Assembly: GCA_964496495.1 (NCBI GenBank)
Contig: CAZBZU010000010.1
Coordinates: forward strand, 1-64,000
Reading direction: 5' to 3'
Origin: JASBRS01 sp964496495
Lineage (GTDB): Bacteria; Deinococcota; Deinococci; Deinococcales; Trueperaceae
DNA: 64,000 bases
Positions within the stretch are counted from its first letter, which is position 1. Each line of letters starts with the position of its first letter. The notes below the pieces were generated by a model. The model saw nothing but the letters and a program-made list of their open reading frames with translations. It was not told the DNA's origin and did not search any database. The translations under genes and the position numbers were made by a program. Positions 35,053 through 43,051 of this stretch are shown here, piece by piece.

Positions 35053-35112
35053 GGCCTGCCTCCCTATTCCGAACGCGGCCCGGACGCGGCCGCGAGCTCG
35101 ACCGGTGTTATG

Positions 35113-35156
35113 CTCCGATTAGGAGTAAGCATATACTCCAAATTGGAGCAAGTCAA
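35113..35156. promoter_or_regulatory. PadR double operator and divergent promoters
   Basis: Two related palindromes, CTCCGATTAGGAG (35113-35125) and CTCCAAATTGGAG (35136-35148), start 23 bp apart, about two helical turns. The second fills the spacer of a minus-strand promoter, TTGACT (35156-35151) and TATGCT (35133-35128) with 17 nt between, that serves the FAD oxidoreductase. TATACT at 35132-35137 lies on the plus strand for padR itself. This is consistent with autoregulation plus repression of the enzyme. Confidence 0.75.
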
Positions 35157-35165
35157 GGGGGTCGG

Positions 35166-35843
35166 ATGAGCGACCGATTGACAACGACGTCCTACGCGGT
35201 GCTCGCTCAGGTGGCGGTGCGACCGTGGTCCACCTACGAGCTGGCCCAGCAACGCGTTCGCTACTTCCGATACGTCTGGCCCCGCGCCGAGAGCGCCATC
35301 TACCGGGAGGCGAAGCGGCTCGCCTCCATGGCGCTGGTGGAGGGAACGACCGAGTACACCGGCAAGCGGGCCCGCACCGTCTACAGCATCACCGAGGCGG
35401 GCAAGGACGCCTTGCGGGAGTGGCTCGCCACACCGGTCTCCCCGTTCTCGATGGACTTCGAGGCGATGCTGCGCGTCTTCGTGCTGCCGCTCGGAACCAA
35501 GGACGACCTGCTCCGGACGCTCGAGCAGGTTCGCGCCGACGCGCAGGCGATGCTGCGCTTCGCGGGCGAGGTGAAGCAGGAGTTCCTCGACGGCATCAAC
35601 GTCACGCAGGATCAGGTCTACATCAGGGCGCTGGTGGTGGACTTCTTCGTGAGCCTGCTCACCACCGTCGACGGGTGGGCCGAACGCTCCCTCGCTCAGG
35701 TGCGAGGCTGGGACGATCTGCTGCCGTCGCCCGGGAAGAACGAGGCGGGCCTCGAGAGGATGAAGCAGCTGCCCGTGAGGGCGCCCGAGGCGTCGCAGCG
35801 CCGGGTCGCCGTGCCTCCGCGGAGCCAGACGCGCTCGCGCTAA
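35166..35843 (+). CDS. PadR-family transcriptional regulator
   Basis: A 225-residue PadR repressor. The N-terminal winged helix (SYAVLAQVAVRPWSTYELAQ, then WPRAESAIYREAKRLASMAL and TVYSITEAGKDAL) is typical, and the C-terminal helical dimerisation part spans about 95-185. The tail is disordered. Start chosen at the ATG just after the operator pair. It lies head to head with the FAD oxidoreductase gene and most likely represses it until a phenolic or drug-like ligand binds. Confidence 0.88.
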   Translation: MSDRLTTTSYAVLAQVAVRPWSTYELAQQRVRYFRYVWPRAESAIYREAKRLASMALVEGTTEYTGKRARTVYSITEAGKDALREWLATPVSPFSMDFEAMLRVFVLPLGTKDDLLRTLEQVRADAQAMLRFAGEVKQEFLDGINVTQDQVYIRALVVDFFVSLLTTVDGWAERSLAQVRGWDDLLPSPGKNEAGLERMKQLPVRAPEASQRRVAVPPRSQTRSR

Positions 35844-36265
35844 CGCGGCCGCGCCGCGCGCCCGCGCGGTGATGACACTCCGGAGACATAGGCGGCTCAT
35901 GATGGCGCCGTGTTCGCTGCGGCGTTGACAGCGGGCACGGAGCCTCGTATCGTTCCGCTAGCCGACGTGATGTTGTTGAGGGAGGCGTCGGCGGTCACTG
36001 TTCGGAATGCGTCCGCGCCGCATCGGCGCGTGTGATCGGAGGGCAAGGATGGCCCGACAATCCCGACCTGGCAGCCACATCCGCTGGCTCGCGCCTGCCT
36101 GCGCCTGAGCCGCGGCGGCGTACCCCAGAGCTCACACCACCCCACCCCGGATCCATCGTCGCAGGGCGGCGACCGTGCGGCGAGCCGCCGCAGCGGCGGC
36201 GCCAAGCCCCGCGGCGCGTGGGCCGGCGGTCTCGCAGGACACCTCTCGGACGGGAGGACCCAGGC
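35844..36265 (+). promoter_or_regulatory. mgsA upstream region with sigma-70 promoter
   Basis: A 422-nt gap. TTGACA (35925-35930) and TATCGT (35948-35953) are 17 nt apart and make a good promoter, leaving a leader of about 305 nt before mgsA. Within it an ATG at 36049 after GGAGGG opens only 19 codons (MARQSRPGSHIRWLAPACA), possibly a leader peptide. No recognised riboswitch was seen. Confidence 0.55.
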
Positions 36266-36751
36266 ATGGAAGCACTCAAACGCGTCGCGCTGGTGGCGCA
36301 TGACAACCGCAAGGCGGACCTCATCGAATGGGTGACGTGGAATCACGACACGCTGGCGAGCTATGAGCTGATCTGCACCGGGACTACCGGGCGCTTGATC
36401 GAGGAGGCGCTCGAGGCGGGGCGGGCGGAGCGTCGCGACCGCCCCGGAGCCGTGCCGGTGGCCAAGCTGAAGTCCGGGCCTCTGGGCGGCGACCAGCAGC
36501 TCGGCGCCATGATCGCCGACGGCAAGATCGACGTGCTGGTCTTCTTCTGGGATCCTATGGAGCCCCAGCCGCACGACGTGGACGTCAAGGCGCTCCTGCG
36601 GATCGCGGTCGTCTACAACATTCCGGTGGCCTGCAACCGCTCGACGGCCGACTTCCTGGTGTCGTCGCCGCTGATGAGGCAGGCCTACCGGCCCATCCTG
36701 CGCGACTACGAGGCGCACGAGCGCCGGCCGCTGCCGGGCGCCCGCGCCTAG
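36266..36751 (+). CDS. mgsA: methylglyoxal synthase
   Basis: Converts dihydroxyacetone phosphate to methylglyoxal and phosphate, a glycolytic bypass used under phosphate limitation. The 161 residues fit the family (slightly longer). Seen: VALVAHDNRKADL, CTGTTGRLIEE, KSGPLGGDQQLGAMI with the catalytic Asp, VFFWDPMEPQPHDVDVKALL and IPVACNRSTADFLVSSPLM. GACGGGAGG lies shortly before the ATG. The long leader and strong upstream promoter suggest control at RNA level, not proven. Confidence 0.93.
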   Translation: MEALKRVALVAHDNRKADLIEWVTWNHDTLASYELICTGTTGRLIEEALEAGRAERRDRPGAVPVAKLKSGPLGGDQQLGAMIADGKIDVLVFFWDPMEPQPHDVDVKALLRIAVVYNIPVACNRSTADFLVSSPLMRQAYRPILRDYEAHERRPLPGARA

Positions 36752-36828
36752 GCGGCGGGGGAGACGAGACCGCCGGGCTCCGCTCGACGGCGTCGTGAGG
36801 GACGCGTGGAACGGCGTGGAGGGTTGAT

Positions 36829-37020
36829 ATGCAAGTCTGGATCGTAGCGCTGCTGACGGGCTATCTGGCCGGCTCCGTGGCGACCGCCGTCGTCCTCTGG
36901 CGCACCGCCCGGCGGCTGGGGCCGAGGGCGCGGGCGCGCGTGAACTGGTGGTACCTGGCGGGCGCGGTGCTGGTGTGGCCGCTGGCGGTGGTGGCGGGCG
37001 CGCTCTACGTGCTGGATTGA
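36829..37020 (+). CDS. small membrane protein, 63 aa
   Basis: A 63-residue protein with two hydrophobic segments (IVALLTGYLAGSVATAVVLW and WWYLAGAVLVWPLAVVAG) joined by a basic cytoplasmic loop (RTARRLGPRARARVN), so a two-helix hairpin. Family unknown. GGAGGGTTGAT precedes the ATG. It follows mgsA by 77 nt on the same strand and may share its transcript. Confidence 0.6.
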   Translation: MQVWIVALLTGYLAGSVATAVVLWRTARRLGPRARARVNWWYLAGAVLVWPLAVVAGALYVLD

Positions 37021-37118
37021 GCGGGGCGTCGGCGGCCCAGCCGGCGCGCGACGTGCGTTGCGCCGGATCCCCGGGCTACCGTGCCGGTCGGACGAGGCGT
37101 AGCCTTGAGTGAGGCACC

Positions 37119-39071
37119 ATGCTGGGCGTGTGCTACTACCCTGAGCAGTGGCCGGAGCAGCGCTGGGCCGAGGACGCCCGCCGGATGCGCGAGCTCGGCC
37201 TGCGGACCGTGCGCATCGGCGAGTTCGCCTGGAGCCGGCTCGAGCCCGAGCCCGGCCGGCTGGAGCTCGACTGGCTGCAGCGTGCCATCGACACGCTGGC
37301 GGCGGAGTCGCTGGGTGTCGTCGTGGGCACGCCCACCGCGGCGCCGCCGAAGTGGCTGGTCGACCGCTACCCGGAGGTTCTCGGCTACGACGATCAGGGC
37401 CGGGTGCGTGGCTTCGGCTCGCGGCGCCACTACAGCTTCAGCAGCCGCCGCTACTTGGACGAGAGCCGGCGCATCGTCGGCGTGCTGGCCGATCGCTTCG
37501 GCCGCCACCCGGCCGTGATCGGCTGGCAGATCGACAACGAGTACGGCGACCACGACACCGTCCGCAGCTACGGTCCCGAGGACCTGCGGGCGTTCCGGAG
37601 CTGGCTGGCGCGGCGCTACGGCACCGTCGCGTCGCTGAACGCCGCCTGGGGGAACGCCTTCTGGAGCATGGAGGTGCGGTCCTTCGGGGAGGTGGGCCTG
37701 CCGAACGGCACGGTGGCCGAGGCCAATCCGGCGCACCGGCTCGACTTCTTCCGCTTCGCGTCGGAGCAGGTGGCGGCCTTCAACCGGGCGCAGGCGGAGA
37801 TCGTCCGGCGCGCCTCGCCCGGGCGCTTCTTGGTCCACAACTTCATGGGCTTCTCCGGCCAGTTCGACCACTACCGGGTGGCGGCGGACCTCGACCTGGC
37901 GGGGTGGGACAGCTACCCGCTGGGCCTCACCGAGCTGATGGCCCTGCCTGACGAGCTCAGGCTGCGCTATGCCCGGTCCGGGCATGCGGACGTCGCGGCC
38001 TTCCACCACGACCTCTATCGCGGCGTCGGCGGCGGACGCTTCCGGGTGATGGAGCAGCAGCCGGGGCCGGTGAACTGGGCCCCCCACAACCCGGCGCCGG
38101 CGCCGGGGGTGGTCCGCCTGTGGACGTGGGAAGCTCTGGCTCACGGCGCGGAGGCCGTGTCCTACTTCCGCTGGCGGCAGGCGCCGGTCGCTCAGGAGCA
38201 GATGCACGCCGGGCTGACCCTGCCCGACGGCCGGCCCGCCCCGGCCGCCGAGGAGGTGCGGACGGTGGCCGCCGAGCTCGCGCGGGTCGAGCTCGCGCCC
38301 GGCCGCCGCGCGCCGGTAGCGCTCCTGCACGACTACCCGGCCGAGTGGGCGGGGGAGATCCAGCCGCATGGCGCGGAGTGGAGCGTTCCGTCGTTGCGCT
38401 TTGCGACGTACAGCGCGCTTCGCGGTCTCGGCCTCGACGTCGACATCGTGCCGGCCGGCAGCGATCTCTCCGGATACGCCCTGGTGGTGGTGCCCACGCT
38501 GCCGATCGTCGACCCCGAGGCGCTCGAGGCGTTGCGCGCGTTCGACGGGCCGCTGCTGCTGGGGCCGCGCAGCGGCAGCAAGACCGCCGCCTTCCAGGTT
38601 CCCGAGACGTTGCCGCCGGGGCCGCTGCAGGCGCTGATCCCCGTGCGCGTGCTATGGGTGGAGAGCCTACCGCCCGGCCTGGAGGTCGGGCTGGCGTGGC
38701 GAGGGCGACGCTACCGCGTCGGCACCTGGCTGGAACGGGTCGAGGCCCTCCGCGGGGCCAACCTCGCGCCCGAGGCGCGCTTCGAGGACGGGCAGGGTGC
38801 CGTCTGGCGGGCGGGGAACGTGCGCTACCTGGCCTTCTGGCCCGGGGCGCCGTTCCTGGCCGACTACCTGGCGGCGCTGGCGACCGAGGCCGGCATCGAG
38901 GTCCGGCCCCTGCCGGAGGGCGTCCGGCTGCGGCGCCGCGGCCGGCTCACCTTCGCGTTCAACTACACGCCTGCCGAGCAGCGAGTCGATGCCCCCGCCT
39001 CGGCGCGGTTCGTGCTGGGGTCGCCGGTTCTGGGGCCCTACGACGTCGCGGCGTGGACCGAGGGGGCGTGA
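37119..39071 (+). CDS. GH42 beta-galactosidase
   Basis: A 650-residue cytoplasmic glycoside hydrolase of family 42, which hydrolyses terminal beta-galactosides and is common in Thermus and relatives. The TIM barrel opens with VCYYPEQWPEQRWAEDARRM; the acid/base Glu is in IDNEYGDHD and the nucleophile in RVMEQQPGPVNW. A trimerisation domain (about residues 390-590) and a C-terminal beta domain follow. TAGCCT (37104-37109) could be a -10. There is no signal peptide or adjacent sugar transporter, so the substrate probably enters through another system. Confidence 0.92.
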   Translation: MLGVCYYPEQWPEQRWAEDARRMRELGLRTVRIGEFAWSRLEPEPGRLELDWLQRAIDTLAAESLGVVVGTPTAAPPKWLVDRYPEVLGYDDQGRVRGFGSRRHYSFSSRRYLDESRRIVGVLADRFGRHPAVIGWQIDNEYGDHDTVRSYGPEDLRAFRSWLARRYGTVASLNAAWGNAFWSMEVRSFGEVGLPNGTVAEANPAHRLDFFRFASEQVAAFNRAQAEIVRRASPGRFLVHNFMGFSGQFDHYRVAADLDLAGWDSYPLGLTELMALPDELRLRYARSGHADVAAFHHDLYRGVGGGRFRVMEQQPGPVNWAPHNPAPAPGVVRLWTWEALAHGAEAVSYFRWRQAPVAQEQMHAGLTLPDGRPAPAAEEVRTVAAELARVELAPGRRAPVALLHDYPAEWAGEIQPHGAEWSVPSLRFATYSALRGLGLDVDIVPAGSDLSGYALVVVPTLPIVDPEALEALRAFDGPLLLGPRSGSKTAAFQVPETLPPGPLQALIPVRVLWVESLPPGLEVGLAWRGRRYRVGTWLERVEALRGANLAPEARFEDGQGAVWRAGNVRYLAFWPGAPFLADYLAALATEAGIEVRPLPEGVRLRRRGRLTFAFNYTPAEQRVDAPASARFVLGSPVLGPYDVAAWTEGA

Positions 39072-39141
39072 GGCTCCGCCCGCCGGGGCCGCCGGCAGCG
39101 CGCCCGGCCGACCGCACCCGCCGGCCGCCTGCGGGCCGCCA

Positions 39142-39351
39142 GCGGCCCGCGCCAGGGGGTCAGTAGAGCAGCGCCAGCGCCCGCGGCTCCTCGGCCNNNN
39201 NNNNNNNNNNNNNNNNNNNNNNNNNNNNNNNNNNNNNNNNNNNNNNNNNNNNNNNNNNNNNNNNNNNNNNNNNNNNNNNNNNNNNNNNNNNNNNNNGCGG
39301 CCCGCGCCAGGGGGTCAGTAGAGCAGCGCCAGCGCCCGCGGCTCCTCGGCC
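39142..39351. other. assembly gap (100 N) flanked by a 55-nt exact duplication
   Basis: Bases 39142-39196 and 39297-39351 are identical; between them are 100 N. The repeated 55 nt cover the last codons of the E2-like gene and its downstream bases. An exact overlap of 55 fits two contigs of a k=55 de Bruijn graph placed end to end with a nominal gap, so the true distance is probably zero and one copy is artificial. Confidence 0.85.
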
Positions 39352-40499
39352 AGCGCGATCACGCGGTCACTGAAGGCGGCGGCCTCCGCGACCCTTACGC
39401 GGGCAGGATCGAAGGCGAAGGCGAGCCTGAGCGCGCGCGTCACGACCGCTGCGCCGCCCTCGGCAAGCACCCGCTCGTCGCTGCGACCCACGACGACCTC
39501 CACGATGCCCGCCCCGGCCGGCAGGCTGTCTGAAACGAGGTCGACGCGGCTGTCGCTGAGATCGAGGAGGCCGACGTCGGCGGCAACCTTGGATGCCTCC
39601 AGGGCCTCGGCGTCCCCGCGCTCGCTGCCTGCAACCCGCGCCCGGGCGAGCGCGGCGAGGCTGACGGCGTCGGTCAGGGGCACCGTGAGCGAGCTGACCT
39701 CGCCGTCGTGGACGCGCCGGTAGTGCAACCTGGCGCTCGCGCCGGAGCCCGAGAGCGGCTGCCGCGACCACGCCGCGGCCAGGAAGCGCGCGATCAGGTC
39801 GCCGAGGGCCAGGCCGGCGCCGTCCGCCTGGTCGCGCAGCCAGCTCTGCGCCCAATCCAGGACCGCCAGCAGCGAGCCGGCCGCCAGCGTGCGCTCGAAC
39901 CGGAGCGGCGCGACCGCCGCTGCCGGGCGCGCGGCCGGGCGCGCGGCCGCATCCGTCACGTCGGCGGCGAGCACCGCGCCGTCCGGACCGCGGCCGCGGC
40001 CGCGGAGAGGCTCCAACGCCACGCCCTGCTCGGCGGCCAGCCGCCGGGCCTTGGGTGACGCAGGAACGATGCCCGCCACGGTCGCGCTCCGGGCGGCCCT
40101 CACGCCGCCCACGGTCAGGTTGGCGGCGTTCGCACCGCCGCCCGCGCGGGCGGCGCCGGCCGCCGCCAGCCCGGCCTGGGCCGACGTGGTCGGCTCCGGC
40201 GTTGGCCCTGCCGCCGCTGTCTGTACCGGCGTGGTCGGCGTGCCCTGCGGCGCCTCCTCCCCCTCGGCCAGCACGACGGCGATCACGCTGCCGGCCTTCA
40301 CCTCGTCGCCGGCCGCGGCGCGGATGCCCGCGAGCGTGCCCGAGGCGGGGGCGTCGAGCTCCATGGTGGCCTTGTCGGTCTCGACCTCCATGATCGGCTC
40401 GCCTTGCTCCACGTGCTCGCCGTCCCGCTTGAGCCAAGCGAGGAGGACCGCGGTGTCCTGGTTCATCCCCAGGACCGGCATGATCACGTCCTTGGCCAT
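39315..40499 (-). CDS. E2-like lipoyl protein lacking the acyltransferase motif
   Basis: A 394-residue protein with the layout of a 2-oxoacid dehydrogenase E2: a lipoyl domain (lysine in VETDKATMEL, residue about 42), a peripheral-subunit-binding domain (ASPKARRLAAEQGVALEPL, about 147-185) and a C-terminal domain of about 200 residues in E2 position. The catalytic His-x3-Asp-Gly signature expected near the end is replaced by FDPARVRVAEAAAF. It may carry acyl groups or serve only as scaffold. It closes the minus operon gntR-E1alpha-E1beta-M24-E2. The gene is complete; the second 55-nt copy contains its stop. Confidence 0.75.
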   Translation of the reverse strand: MAKDVIMPVLGMNQDTAVLLAWLKRDGEHVEQGEPIMEVETDKATMELDAPASGTLAGIRAAAGDEVKAGSVIAVVLAEGEEAPQGTPTTPVQTAAAGPTPEPTTSAQAGLAAAGAARAGGGANAANLTVGGVRAARSATVAGIVPASPKARRLAAEQGVALEPLRGRGRGPDGAVLAADVTDAAARPAARPAAAVAPLRFERTLAAGSLLAVLDWAQSWLRDQADGAGLALGDLIARFLAAAWSRQPLSGSGASARLHYRRVHDGEVSSLTVPLTDAVSLAALARARVAGSERGDAEALEASKVAADVGLLDLSDSRVDLVSDSLPAGAGIVEVVVGRSDERVLAEGGAAVVTRALRLAFAFDPARVRVAEAAAFSDRVIALAEEPRALALLY

Positions 40500-40539
40500 G
40501 GCTCCCTCTCTGGCCTCCCGGCCGGCCCCTGCGCCGCCC

Positions 40540-41928
40540 TCAGCCCTTGCCGTCCAGGGCGGCGGCGCCGGCGTCCGCGACGGGCATGCGCGGGGCTCCC
40601 GGCACGCCCGGCTTGCCGTTCGGGAACACGCGCGCGTTGTTGTAGTTGCTCTCGGTCTCGCGGATGCCCGGCAGGTCGCCGAGGGCCGTGTAGTACTTGG
40701 GCCCCGCAACCATCAGCTCCTCGGCGGGGAAGCGGCTGATGATCTCGCAGCCGTCGCTGGTGACCACCAGCTCCTCCTCGATGCGGGCGGCGGACCAGCC
40801 GTCGGAGGCGGGCCAGAACGTCTCGAGCGCGAAGACCATGCCCTCCTCGATCACCTCGGGGTGGTCGAAGGAGAACAGCCGGCTGAAGATCGGCTTCTCC
40901 CAGATGTTGAGGCCCAGACCGTGGCCGTACTGCAGGGCGAAGGCGAGCTCCTCGTCGGGGAAGCCGAACTCCTCGGCCTTGGGCCACACCTGCACCACCT
41001 CGGCGGTGGTGACGCCAGGCTTGATCAGGCTGATGGCGTGGTCGAGCAGGTCGCGGCACTTGGCGTAGGCGTCGACCTGTGCCTGGCTGGCGCTGCCTAC
41101 CGCGAAGGTGCGGTAGTAGCAGGTGCGGTAGCCCATGTAGCTCTGCAGGATGTCGAAGTAGGCAGGGTCGCCGGGACGCAGCATGCGGTCCGAGGCGACG
41201 TGCGGGTGCGGGTTGCAGCGCTCGCCGCTGATGGCATTGACGCCCTCGACCATCTCGCTGCCGTGGCGGTAGAGGAAGTCGCTCACCAGCCCCACCAGAT
41301 CGTTCTCGCGCACGCCGGGCCGCAGCTTCTCGTAGAGCTGATCGTAGGCGGCGTCGACCATGCCGGCGGCGTGGGTGAGCAGCATGATCTCGTCCTCGGT
41401 CTTGATCTTGCGGGCCTCGAGCATCATCTGCTGCCCGTCGATGACGGTGATGCCCGACTTCTGCAGGGCGAACAGCACCGGCGGCTCGACGATGTCGATG
41501 GCCACCGGCTCGCCGGCGAGCCCGCGCTCCTCGAGCTCGTCCTTGACCCAGCGCGCCACCTTCTCGGCGCGCCCCATCTGCGGGCTGATGGTGCCGCGCA
41601 GCATCGACACGCCCGGGCGCGAGCGCTCGGCTCCGTCGAGCCAGGGCGCGTAGAGCTGGTGGTGCTTGGCTGCCGAGCCGAAGTCCCAGAGGATCGGCTC
41701 GTCGCCCTGGGGGAGCAGCGTGAAGCGCGCCACCTTGTCCTGGGCCCAGGTGCCGATGTGGGTGCTGGTGATGTAGCGGACGTTGTTCATGTCGAAGCAC
41801 AGCAGCGCGCCGGCCTCCGAGCCCGCCAGCACCTTCTTGATGCGCGCCAGACGCTCTCGCCTCAGGCGCTCGAAGTTGATGCGCTCCTCCCAGTCGACCG
41901 CCATGACGCCGTGTGTGTGAATGGCCAT
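40540..41928 (-). CDS. M24-family (aminopeptidase P/creatinase fold) protein
   Basis: A 462-residue protein with a creatinase-like N-terminal domain (EAGALLCFDMNNVRYITST, about 30-55) and a C-terminal pita-bread domain (about 190-420). Metal ligands expected in peptidases are only partly kept: the first Asp (AYFDILQS), His (YGHGLGLNIWEKP) and two Glu (FALETFWP, IEEELVV) are there, but the second Asp, in the SD-x-x-R element, is Cys (TCYYRTF). The layout recalls DddP-like lyases as well as Xaa-Pro peptidases; substrate unknown. GAGGAGG precedes the ATG. It sits between E1 beta and the E2-like gene. Confidence 0.75.
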   Translation of the reverse strand: MAIHTHGVMAVDWEERINFERLRRERLARIKKVLAGSEAGALLCFDMNNVRYITSTHIGTWAQDKVARFTLLPQGDEPILWDFGSAAKHHQLYAPWLDGAERSRPGVSMLRGTISPQMGRAEKVARWVKDELEERGLAGEPVAIDIVEPPVLFALQKSGITVIDGQQMMLEARKIKTEDEIMLLTHAAGMVDAAYDQLYEKLRPGVRENDLVGLVSDFLYRHGSEMVEGVNAISGERCNPHPHVASDRMLRPGDPAYFDILQSYMGYRTCYYRTFAVGSASQAQVDAYAKCRDLLDHAISLIKPGVTTAEVVQVWPKAEEFGFPDEELAFALQYGHGLGLNIWEKPIFSRLFSFDHPEVIEEGMVFALETFWPASDGWSAARIEEELVVTSDGCEIISRFPAEELMVAGPKYYTALGDLPGIRETESNYNNARVFPNGKPGVPGAPRMPVADAGAAALDGKG

Positions 41929-42001
41929 GCAGATCAGCCTCCTCGTTGCGTGCCGCCGCCGCTCCGCGCGGGCGGACGCGCCCGGCGGCCGGCGACCGCA
42001 T

Positions 42002-43051
42002 TCAAGCGGCGCCGCACATCTCCCGCGCCAGCGCGGCGAGCCGCTTGGGGGTGGGCACCGTCAGGTCCTCCAGTGGCGGGGAGAAGGGGACGGGCACGTC
42101 CATCGCCCCCATGCGCTTGACGGGAGCGTCCAGGTGGTAGAACGCGCCGTCGGCGACGACGGCGGCCAGCTCGGCGCTGACGCCGAAGCTCTGGTGCCCC
42201 TCGTCGACGATCACTACGCGGCTGGTCTTGCGGGCGCTGGCCACCAGCGCGTCCACGTCGAGCGGCACCATGGTGCGGGGGTCGACCACCTCCGCCGAGA
42301 TGCCGTGCGCCTCGAGCTGCTCGGCCGCCTCCAGGGCCGCGAAGACCATGCTGCTGGTGGCGATGAAGCTGATGTCGGTGCCCTCGCGCCTCACCACGGC
42401 CTGCCCCAGCGGGATGAGCAGCTCCCCGTCGGGGACCGGCCCCTTGTCCTGGAAGCTGAGCTTGTCCTCCAGGATCACCACCGGGTTGTCGTCGCGGATG
42501 GCCGTCTTCATCAGCCCCTTGGCGTCCTCCGGGGTGGCCGGCAGGGCCACCTTCAGGCCGGGGATGTGGCTGACCCAGGCGTGCAGGCTCTGGCTGTGCT
42601 GGGCGGCGCTGCGGCGTGTGGCGCCGAGGGTGGTGCGCAGCACCATCGGTACCTTGAGCTTGCCGCCCGACATGTAGTGGGTCTTGGCCGCCTGGTTGAC
42701 GAGCTGGTCCATCACCAGCGTCAGGAAGTCGCCGAACATGAGGTCGACCACGGGGCGCATGCCGGTCATGGCGGCGCCCACGGCGAGGCCGGTGAAGCCG
42801 GCTTCGCTGATGGGCGTGTCCCGCACCCGCTCCGGACCGAACTCCTCCACCAGACCGGCGAGGACCTTGAAGGGGGTGCCGGCCTCGGCGACGTCCTCGC
42901 CGATGATGAAGACGCGCTCGTCGCGGCGCATCTCCTCTGCCAGGGCCTCGTTGACGGCCTGCGAGAAGGTGATGATGCGCGGCGGCTGGTGCGCGGTGCC
43001 GGCGCTGGCGCGGTCCGTCTCGGTGGCGGGGGAGCCGTCAGGCGAAGACAT
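42002..43051 (-). CDS. 2-oxoacid/acetoin dehydrogenase E1 beta subunit
   Basis: A 349-residue beta subunit of a thiamine-diphosphate dehydrogenase of the pyruvate, branched-chain or acetoin type. Seen: RIITFSQAVNEALAEEMRRDERVFIIGEDVA, RVRDTPISEAGFTGLAVGAA, QHSQSLHAWVSHIPGLKV and DPRTMVPLDVDALVASARK. The first 25 residues are disordered. The ATG lies 14 nt inside the E1 alpha gene, so the two are translationally coupled. No E3 gene is nearby. Confidence 0.9.
   Translation of the reverse strand: MSSPDGSPATETDRASAGTAHQPPRIITFSQAVNEALAEEMRRDERVFIIGEDVAEAGTPFKVLAGLVEEFGPERVRDTPISEAGFTGLAVGAAMTGMRPVVDLMFGDFLTLVMDQLVNQAAKTHYMSGGKLKVPMVLRTTLGATRRSAAQHSQSLHAWVSHIPGLKVALPATPEDAKGLMKTAIRDDNPVVILEDKLSFQDKGPVPDGELLIPLGQAVVRREGTDISFIATSSMVFAALEAAEQLEAHGISAEVVDPRTMVPLDVDALVASARKTSRVVIVDEGHQSFGVSAELAAVVADGAFYHLDAPVKRMGAMDVPVPFSPPLEDLTVPTPKRLAALAREMCGAA

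Noticed and set aside
39197..39296. A real 100-bp unknown sequence in the gap
   Set aside because: The exact 55-nt overlap on both sides argues that the contigs abut.
40540..41928. Calling the M24 protein a DMSP lyase (DddP)
   Set aside because: The layout is similar and a HIBADH-like and an aldehyde dehydrogenase are near, but a metal Asp is missing and the adjacent importer is of sugar type.
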